Shown: positions 58,678-64,000 of the stretch, piece by piece | Layout: each line of letters starts with the position of its first letter | Position numbering within the stretch: position 1 is the first letter of the stretch | Origin: Microbulbifer sp. HZ11 | GTDB lineage: Bacteria > Pseudomonadota > Gammaproteobacteria > Pseudomonadales > Cellvibrionaceae | Direction: 5' to 3' | Assembly (NCBI RefSeq): GCF_000708675.1 | Contig: NZ_JELR01000001.1 | Location: forward strand, 1,240,001-1,304,000 | DNA length: 64,000 bases | Made by a program: the position numbers and the translations under genes | The notes under the pieces: model-generated | What the model saw: the letters and a program-made list of their open reading frames with translations, nothing else | The model's database searches: none | Told to the model about the DNA's origin: nothing

Positions 58678-59022
58678 ATGTCCAGATACCCATCCATGAA
58701 GAAACTGATAAACGGCCTGCTTGGCCTGGCCCTGCTTATCGCTCTGCCCGCCAGTGCGCTTTCGCTGAAAGAAGCGCAATCTAAAGGCTTAGTTGGTGAA
58801 GCAAACAGCGGTTATATCGCTGTCGTGCAAGACAGTACCCCTGAAGTTGAAAAACTGGTCGCAGAAGTGAACAACAAGCGCAAGCAGGAGTATGCTGCGA
58901 TCGCCAAGCGCAACAATATAGATATCAGCCAGGTCGCCGCTCGCGCAGCCGAGAAGCTGGAAGCCCGCCTTTCTAGAGGGGAGTATTATCAGGATAATCT
59001 GGGCCGCTGGAAACAGAAGTAG
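58678..59022 (+). CDS. ydbL: YdbL family periplasmic protein (DUF1318)
   Basis: A 114-aa exported protein with the signal LLGLALLIALPASALS and the DUF1318 body (KEAQSKGLVGEANSGYIAVVQ, VNNKRKQEYAAIAKRN). YdbL is a periplasmic helper of the YdbH-YnbE bridge. The ATG at 58678 has an AAGGA site 9 bp upstream; the ATG at 58657 overlaps it and is less likely. It ends before a bidirectional terminator shared with rpoS. Confidence 0.88.
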   Translation: MSRYPSMKKLINGLLGLALLIALPASALSLKEAQSKGLVGEANSGYIAVVQDSTPEVEKLVAEVNNKRKQEYAAIAKRNNIDISQVAARAAEKLEARLSRGEYYQDNLGRWKQK

Positions 59023-59066
59023 GCCCCTTTCGATGTTCCTGTCCTATCCCAGGAAAGTTGCACATT

Positions 59067-59102
59067 AAAAAAACCCGCAAACTGCTCGTTTGCGGGTTTT
59101 TT
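59067..59102. terminator. Bidirectional terminator between ydbL and rpoS
   Basis: CCCGCAAAC pairs with GTTTGCGGG around TGCTC, with seven A before and six T after. It ends both convergent genes. Confidence 0.92.
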
Positions 59103-59132
59103 ATGGGATTACTTGATTGTCTCGTCAGGCCA

Positions 59133-60194
59133 TTACAGATTGGCAAAGAGTGACATGCCATCCAACCCTTGGCTTTCCATCACTTCACGCAGGCGCTTCA
59201 GTGCATCTACCTGAATCTGACGTACACGTTCGCGGGTGAGACCAATCTCACGCCCTACTTCTTCGAGAGTGCTGGCTTCGTAACCACGCAGACCGAAGCG
59301 ACGGGATACCACCTCGCACTGCTTGTCGGGCAGCTCCCCCAACCAACGGTTAATGCTGTCGAACAGATCTGAGTCCTGCAGCAGTTCTGCGGGGTCAGAC
59401 TCCTGTTGGTCCGGAATAGTATCTACCAGCGTTTTTTCCGACGACGGCCCGATAGGGGTGTCTACCGAAGTAACGCGCTCATTCAGGCCAAGCATCCGCT
59501 CAACATCTTCGACCGGTTTTTCAAGCAGATTGGCAATTTCTTCTGCTGTCGGCTCGTGATCCAGCTTCTGGGCCAGCTCGCGGGACGCGCGCAAATACAC
59601 ATTGAGCTCTTTAACCACATGAATGGGCAGACGGATAGTCCGCGTTTGATTCATGATCGCGCGCTCAATGGTCTGACGAATCCACCAGGTGGCGTATGTA
59701 GAAAAGCGGAATCCACGCTCGGGGTCGAATTTCTCAACTGCGCGAATAAGGCCAAGGTTACCTTCTTCAATCAGGTCCAATAGCGCCAGGCCACGGCTGA
59801 CATAGCGGCGTGCGATCTTCACAACCAATCGCAGGTTACTTTCGATCATACGCTTGCGCGCAGCCGCGTCACCACGCAGGGCTTTACGTGCGTAGTAGAC
59901 TTCCTCTTCTGCGGTGAGCAGAGGGGAAAAACCAATTTCATTGAGATACAGCTGGGTAGCATCCAGATTCTTCTGTCCATGAGAATCTTCGAGCTTTCGG
60001 GAGGGTGTTTTCTGCGAGGCGCTTTTTGCTGTTGTTGATGTTTTCGGTGAGATTGTTTCAGAGCTTTTTTTTGCCGCTTTGCTCCGGCCACGGCTTGTTT
60101 TACTTTCCTTAATGGATTCTTCCTGATCCATTGCTTCGGGTGATAGTTCCGCTCTTGCACCAATGTCCAGGTGATCGTGACGTTGTGCTTCCAT
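59133..60194 (-). CDS. rpoS: RNA polymerase sigma factor RpoS
   Basis: Stationary-phase and general stress sigma factor, 353 aa. Conserved regions 1.2 to 4 are intact: [68 protein letters not shown], and region 4 helix [19 protein letters not shown]. The Lys/Ser/Thr-rich N-terminal part (residues about 25-75) is longer than in E. coli. The ATG at 60194 has an AAGGAG site; the open frame extends to 60290 without one. The main promoter is usually within nlpD, upstream on the same strand. The gap to nlpD is 273 bp. Confidence 0.96.
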   Translation of the reverse strand: MEAQRHDHLDIGARAELSPEAMDQEESIKESKTSRGRSKAAKKSSETISPKTSTTAKSASQKTPSRKLEDSHGQKNLDATQLYLNEIGFSPLLTAEEEVYYARKALRGDAAARKRMIESNLRLVVKIARRYVSRGLALLDLIEEGNLGLIRAVEKFDPERGFRFSTYATWWIRQTIERAIMNQTRTIRLPIHVVKELNVYLRASRELAQKLDHEPTAEEIANLLEKPVEDVERMLGLNERVTSVDTPIGPSSEKTLVDTIPDQQESDPAELLQDSDLFDSINRWLGELPDKQCEVVSRRFGLRGYEASTLEEVGREIGLTRERVRQIQVDALKRLREVMESQGLDGMSLFANL

Positions 60195-60467
60195 TTCCCC
60201 AACTCCTTGTACTTTGCCTGTATCAGCCGCATGACAACGCGCGATTGCTGAATCGGTCGCTGTCTGTGCGACAGCCTCCGTTCCCGGCAACTCACCGACG
60301 TTACCCTCGTTGGCAACCTGTCGGTAAGTAGGGTCACTGCAGGGCAGTTACTGCCGATCCCGGTGACTACCTCAAGTGGTTATAAATAAAAGTCCATTTT
60401 TATTACACAACAGCGTAAAGACAGGGAGCTCAATGCACCGACCAAGCAGGACAGTAAGCACGGGAGA

Positions 60468-61301
60468 TCATGGTAAATAAACCAGTGGATCTACCGGCTG
60501 ACCATTCTTGCGAATCTCGAAGTGGAGCATATCGCGGTCGGTACCACTCGAACCCAGTTCCGCTATCCGTTGCCCCGCTTTGATTTTCGCTCCCTCGCCA
60601 ACAAGTAACTTGTCGTTGTGGGCGTAAGCACTGAGGAACTCCTCGCTGTGCTTGATGATCAAAAGCTTGCCGTAACCTCTCAGTGCGCTTCCGGCGTAAA
60701 TCACTGTGCCATCCGCTGCTGCCTGAACAGATTCCCCCTTTTTCCCGGCGATATCAACACCCTTTCGCAAGGGGTTGTTGGCCTGGTAGCGGGACAGTAT
60801 TCGCCCTCGTACCGGCCACTGCCACTTTATGTCAAATTTGTTTCTGTCCGAAATTGACGATTTCTTGACAACCTTGGGCGGTGCTTTGGGAGGGGCGACC
60901 ACAGTCTTGCGCGTGACTTTCTTCGGTACTTGCGCTTGTCTTACTGGCGGCCTGCTTACCGGTGCAGGTACCCGCCCAGTCAGAACCAGGCGTTGCCCCG
61001 GGAAAATCCGGTAAGGCGAGGAAATACGATTAATGGCCGCTAAGTCCTTGAAATCTTTACCATATCTCCATGCAATGGAATAAAGGGTCTCGCCTTTACT
61101 CACGGTATGGTGCTGAATCTTCTGGCTAGGTGGCTGGTTGAGAGATGACGTGGGAGCCAGGTTACTGGCGCAGGAAACGATCAAAAGGGTAGCGCAAAGC
61201 AAGGGCAGCTTGGCCCCCTGAAAAAACGGACAAAGGCGCAAAATTCTTCCGCACAAAGAGAAAAACCGGTGTCCAAATTGTCGAATATTGCGCCGTTTCA
61301 T
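60468..61301 (-). CDS. nlpD: NlpD, LysM/M23 amidase activator lipoprotein
   Basis: A 277-aa outer-membrane lipoprotein. Lipobox LIVSC near residue 45, one LysM domain (HHTVSKGETLYSIAWRYG to GQRLVLTG) that binds peptidoglycan, a Pro/Lys-rich linker and a degenerate M23 peptidase domain. The latter lacks metal ligands (RKGVDIAGKKGE and HFEIRKNGQPVDP), as in NlpD that activates AmiC during division. The long basic N-terminus before the signal is unusual; an internal start is possible. rpoS lies downstream, as in other gammaproteobacteria. Confidence 0.93.
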   Translation of the reverse strand: MKRRNIRQFGHRFFSLCGRILRLCPFFQGAKLPLLCATLLIVSCASNLAPTSSLNQPPSQKIQHHTVSKGETLYSIAWRYGKDFKDLAAINRISSPYRIFPGQRLVLTGRVPAPVSRPPVRQAQVPKKVTRKTVVAPPKAPPKVVKKSSISDRNKFDIKWQWPVRGRILSRYQANNPLRKGVDIAGKKGESVQAAADGTVIYAGSALRGYGKLLIIKHSEEFLSAYAHNDKLLVGEGAKIKAGQRIAELGSSGTDRDMLHFEIRKNGQPVDPLVYLP

Positions 61302-61510
61302 TATTCTCTTTTTACATCAAAGGTGGGCATTTATGGAAAAAGTGTCTAAAGAAAACTGCTATTTCCTCGTCTGTTGACGGCCATTAAATCTGCCTTTTTC
61401 CGGATCACCGAATAATTGGCGATCTCTGCCAACTTCCCGCTATTTTGACCCTGAAGTCCGGTGGCAATTCCCTGTAATCTGCGGCTGTATGCGCAGTAAG
61501 AAATTGCCAT

Positions 61511-62512
61511 TCAACCTTGTAAGTCTTTTCCTACGTAGTGATGGTTGATCCACTCAATCGATAATACGAGCGCCACTGCTGCAAGCGCAGCCAGGGCGCT
61601 ACCGACCAGGTAAGACGGCTGCCCACTGGCCACAGCAAAGTCCCAGGGGAGAACGTTGGATAGGGTCGGCGCCAGTTTAGCGTTGCTGAGGCCTCCCGTG
61701 ACACTATCCGCCAGTTTCCAGGGCCATACAATTTTCAGGCTGCCCAGCAACACTCCCACAAGAAACGACAGGGTAACGGAGGGGAATCGGTACATTAGCC
61801 AGGACAGCAGGCGACTGAACAACAGCAACCCACAACCAGCGCCGGCGGCGAACCAGACTAGCGCACTGACCTGAAACTGGTGTACCGCAGTAATGACCTG
61901 GGGATAAATCCCGATCATCAACAAAATAAAGGAACCGGAGATACCGGGCAGGATCATGGCGCAAATGGCTAACGCTCCGGAGAAGAAGAGCGTATATGGA
62001 GTAGCCGCGATTGCGGTGGGTCGCATTTCACTCACCAGAATCGCGAGAGCAACCCCGGCGACCAGGGCGACCCAGCTGGACCAGCGCCACTCAGCTACCC
62101 GGCGTGCAATGGGAACAGTGGACGCGAGAATCAGGCCAAAAAAGAACCCCCACACAAGGATTGGGTAATTATCCAACAGATAACTGATCAGCTTGGCGAG
62201 GCTGAAGATACTGATCAGGACACCCCCGAACAGCGCCAGCAAAAAGCTGCCATTGATCTGCCGCCAGGTTGCGGCAACCCCTTCTTTATACAGTGTCACC
62301 AGGGTATGGGGGCCAATCTTACTCAGGCTGCCGAGCAATTCTTGGTAAATACCCGTAATAAAGGCGATGGTTCCACCCGACACCCCGGGTACTACATCCG
62401 CAGCCCCCATCGCGAGGCCTCGTGCCCCGACGCCCCAGTAGCGGCTGCGCCAGACTGACCTGCGGTGCCGAGCATCGGCGGCGGATTTCATTTCCCGGGC
62501 ATCCTCAGTCAT
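61511..62512 (-). CDS. DUF368 polyprenyl-phosphate transporter
   Basis: A 333-aa polytopic inner-membrane protein of the DUF368 (PopT) family, members of which recycle undecaprenyl phosphate from the outer to the inner leaflet. It has the hallmark MGAADVVPGVSGGTIAFITGIY and ICAMILPGISGSFILLMIGIY inverted repeats and about nine hydrophobic segments. Its ATG overlaps the TGA of pcm (TGATG), indicating coupled translation. It lies between pcm and nlpD. Confidence 0.9.
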   Translation of the reverse strand: MTEDAREMKSAADARHRRSVWRSRYWGVGARGLAMGAADVVPGVSGGTIAFITGIYQELLGSLSKIGPHTLVTLYKEGVAATWRQINGSFLLALFGGVLISIFSLAKLISYLLDNYPILVWGFFFGLILASTVPIARRVAEWRWSSWVALVAGVALAILVSEMRPTAIAATPYTLFFSGALAICAMILPGISGSFILLMIGIYPQVITAVHQFQVSALVWFAAGAGCGLLLFSRLLSWLMYRFPSVTLSFLVGVLLGSLKIVWPWKLADSVTGGLSNAKLAPTLSNVLPWDFAVASGQPSYLVGSALAALAAVALVLSIEWINHHYVGKDLQG

Positions 62513-63183
62513 CAACGTACCACTCCACTCAACAGAGGGACAAAACGCACTGGCTCCGCCTTTTCAACGTCATAGCGGTTTTCTTCTTCGCGGCGGGTAA
62601 CAATGGTGAGATATTGGCTTTCGCTCCCTACGGGCATCACCAGTACGCCCCCAGGGGCAAGTTGCTCACGCAGTTCATCGGGAATGCTGGCGGGGGCCGC
62701 CGCACACAGAATGGCATCATAGGGGCCCTGCTCCGGCCACCCAAAGCCACCATTACTCAGTCGCATCTCCACATTGAAGATCCCGAGTTCTCGCATACGC
62801 TGGCGCGCTTTAATCAACAGTGGTTCGACCCGCTCTACGGAATACAGTTTATCGACCAGGCGCGCGAGAATGGCAGTCTGGTAGCCGGATCCGGCACCCA
62901 CCTCCAATACCCGAGCCCTCGACGGAGCGCGGCTTATCAATAACTCGGTCATGCGAGCGACGATATAGGGTTGGGAAATGGTCTGGCCGTACCCAATGGG
63001 CAGCGCGGTATCTTCATAGGCGCGAATGGCCAGGGCTTCGTCCAGAAACAGGTGGCGAGGTGTGGATGCCATCACATCCAGCACGTCCTCGCTGCTGATA
63101 CCTTCATCGCGCAGGCGCTGAATCAGGCGGTTGCGGGTACGCTGGGACGTCATGCCCAGGCCTTCGTGTCTGAATCGATCCAT
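62512..63183 (-). CDS. pcm: Protein-L-isoaspartate O-methyltransferase
   Basis: A 223-aa cytoplasmic enzyme that methylates isoaspartate in damaged proteins with S-adenosylmethionine. It has the family PRHLFLDEALAIRAYEDTALPIGYGQTISQPYIV, the SAM loop VLEVGAGSGYQTA and the C-terminal VMPVGSESQYL. The ATG at 63183 has GGAGAC upstream and matches the family start; the open frame to 63267 has no better site. It overlaps the DUF368 gene. The usual neighbour surE is not present between it and truD. Confidence 0.94.
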   Translation of the reverse strand: MDRFRHEGLGMTSQRTRNRLIQRLRDEGISSEDVLDVMASTPRHLFLDEALAIRAYEDTALPIGYGQTISQPYIVARMTELLISRAPSRARVLEVGAGSGYQTAILARLVDKLYSVERVEPLLIKARQRMRELGIFNVEMRLSNGGFGWPEQGPYDAILCAAAPASIPDELREQLAPGGVLVMPVGSESQYLTIVTRREEENRYDVEKAEPVRFVPLLSGVVR

Positions 63184-63303
63184 TAGGACTGAAAGTCTCC
63201 CTACAAGCGGATCACCGGCCCCCAAATACTGCTTTATCCGGCGATTGACCGGTGAATGGCTTTCCACACCCGGTCACTTTTGTTGTCGTTTCTATATTCG
63301 TAA

Positions 63304-63443
63304 GGACACTTCTAAAATCGTAGCGAGCGGGTGGCTGGTGGTGGCCGCCGGCGCAGAGGAAGCGCAGTGTACTTTAGTACATGAGCATTCTGAGCACCGC
63401 CGGACGCCGCCAGGCGCACGCGCAGTAGATTTTAGGCGTGTCC
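63304..63443. repeat. ERIC-like imperfect palindromic element
   Basis: A roughly 140-bp element between pcm and truD forming one long imperfect inverted repeat. Outer ends GGACACTTCTAAAATC and (reverse complement) GGACACGCCTAAAATC match at 14 of 16; the centre is TGTACT-TT-AGTACA (63368-63381). Size and shape recall ERIC-like non-autonomous elements spread in gammaproteobacteria. No target-site duplication is obvious. It may form a hairpin in truD-pcm mRNA. Confidence 0.7.
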
Positions 63444-63445
63444 GT

Positions 63446-64000
63446 TTATTTTATTGCGGCGGCGGCTTGATTGGCCAGTTCCGCCACTTCGCGCAACAGT
63501 GCGGTGGCGAAAGTCCCCGGTGGTAATGCGAAGGAGAGCAACAGATCCTTTCGCCCCTCCTGTTCCTGCCACTCCCAGGCGAACCCCTGAGGCACCAACA
63601 CCAGCGGGCGCCGCTCCTGGCTTAGGCCGCCGTGTTCCAGCCAATCCTGCCACGGTTTCCAAGGCTCCATGGCGCCATCTTCCAGAACCAGTTGCTCACC
63701 GGTAGCCGCGTTCCGTCCCCGCCCCCACAGTGGGCCACTGGGATTAGCCTCCGGCTCACCATCAATGGACGCCAACCAGTTGTCCCGCCCGATTCTGGCA
63801 GCCAACACCTGATTGAACAGCCAGCTACGGGCGGCAGACAGTGCAAAGGCCTTCTGATTGCGCGGCATACGCCGGCGTTGGCCGGCCTGCTGATCGGCAA
63901 CCGCCTTTTCTACCAGGTCCAGATTACCGCCGCTGTGGCCAAAGCGCTGTTCGCCAAAATAGTTGGGCACACCATTGGGAATCTGGTGTAACACCTGTTC
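63446..64000 (-). CDS. truD: tRNA pseudouridine(13) synthase TruD, N-terminus beyond window
   Basis: C-terminal 184 or so codons of TruD, which makes pseudouridine 13 in tRNA-Glu. The conserved GVPNYFGEQRFG motif lies near the window end and is followed by the TruD insertion-domain tail ending TALLREVAELANQAAAAIK. The frame remains open at 64000. It is upstream of pcm with the palindromic element between them. Confidence 0.92.
   Translation of the reverse strand, partial: EQVLHQIPNGVPNYFGEQRFGHSGGNLDLVEKAVADQQAGQRRRMPRNQKAFALSAARSWLFNQVLAARIGRDNWLASIDGEPEANPSGPLWGRGRNAATGEQLVLEDGAMEPWKPWQDWLEHGGLSQERRPLVLVPQGFAWEWQEQEGRKDLLLSFALPPGTFATALLREVAELANQAAAAIK

Overview
The window looks like chromosome of a marine, polysaccharide-degrading gammaproteobacterium, most likely of the Cellvibrionales (Microbulbifer or a close relative). 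This is inferred from the mix of large TonB-dependent receptors, a receptor/tryptophan-halogenase/SapC set, a KDG kinase, an rpoS-nlpD-pcm-truD block, mutS-fdxA and a ydbH-ynbE-ydbL operon. No rRNA, tRNA, CRISPR array, integrase or transposase was seen.

Layout. 0-12 kb: a truncated TonB-dependent receptor diverging from a 2-keto-3-deoxygluconate kinase and a Tat-exported PhoD-type phosphatase, then a leftward receptor/tryptophan-halogenase/SapC operon. Both receptors carry the same 12-bp perfect palindrome upstream, suggesting one regulon. 12-19 kb: mutS, fdxA, an AhpD-like protein without its cysteines, dinB, a small membrane protein, and a sigma factor overlapping a membrane protein gene. 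18.8-26.8 kb: a leftward acyl-CoA operon (histidine phosphatase, ACAD11-like dehydrogenase, APH-type kinase, two SDRs), a divergent LysR regulator, and fadH. This set fits degradation of hydroxylated or unsaturated fatty acyl-CoAs. 27-31.2 kb: a 1061-residue protein joining an alpha/alpha-toroid-like region to a complete MurF-like ligase, followed by an S11-type serine hydrolase with no signal peptide.

31.3-45.9 kb is the most striking part: a complete type I secretion system (TolC, LapB-like ATPase, HlyD adaptor) bracketed by two giant acidic surface proteins. Both share a BapA-type N-terminus, a conserved hydrophobic plug and a poly-Asp run, and both contain very long alternating Asp-Ala tracts (about 1100 and 215 residues in one, about 195 and 63 in the other). 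The tracts use all four Ala codons and both Asp codons, so the dipeptide is probably conserved at protein level.

46-64 kb: an MFS transporter, a small ORF, a type B carboxylesterase, a SixA-like phosphatase, pepN, ggt, the ydbH-ynbE-ydbL lipid-transport operon, then leftward truD-pcm-DUF368-nlpD-rpoS. In Pseudomonas, mutS-fdxA and rpoS-nlpD-pcm-surE-truD form one neighbourhood. Here about 44 kb separates fdxA from rpoS, surE is absent from its usual place, and an ERIC-like 140-bp palindromic element lies between pcm and truD.
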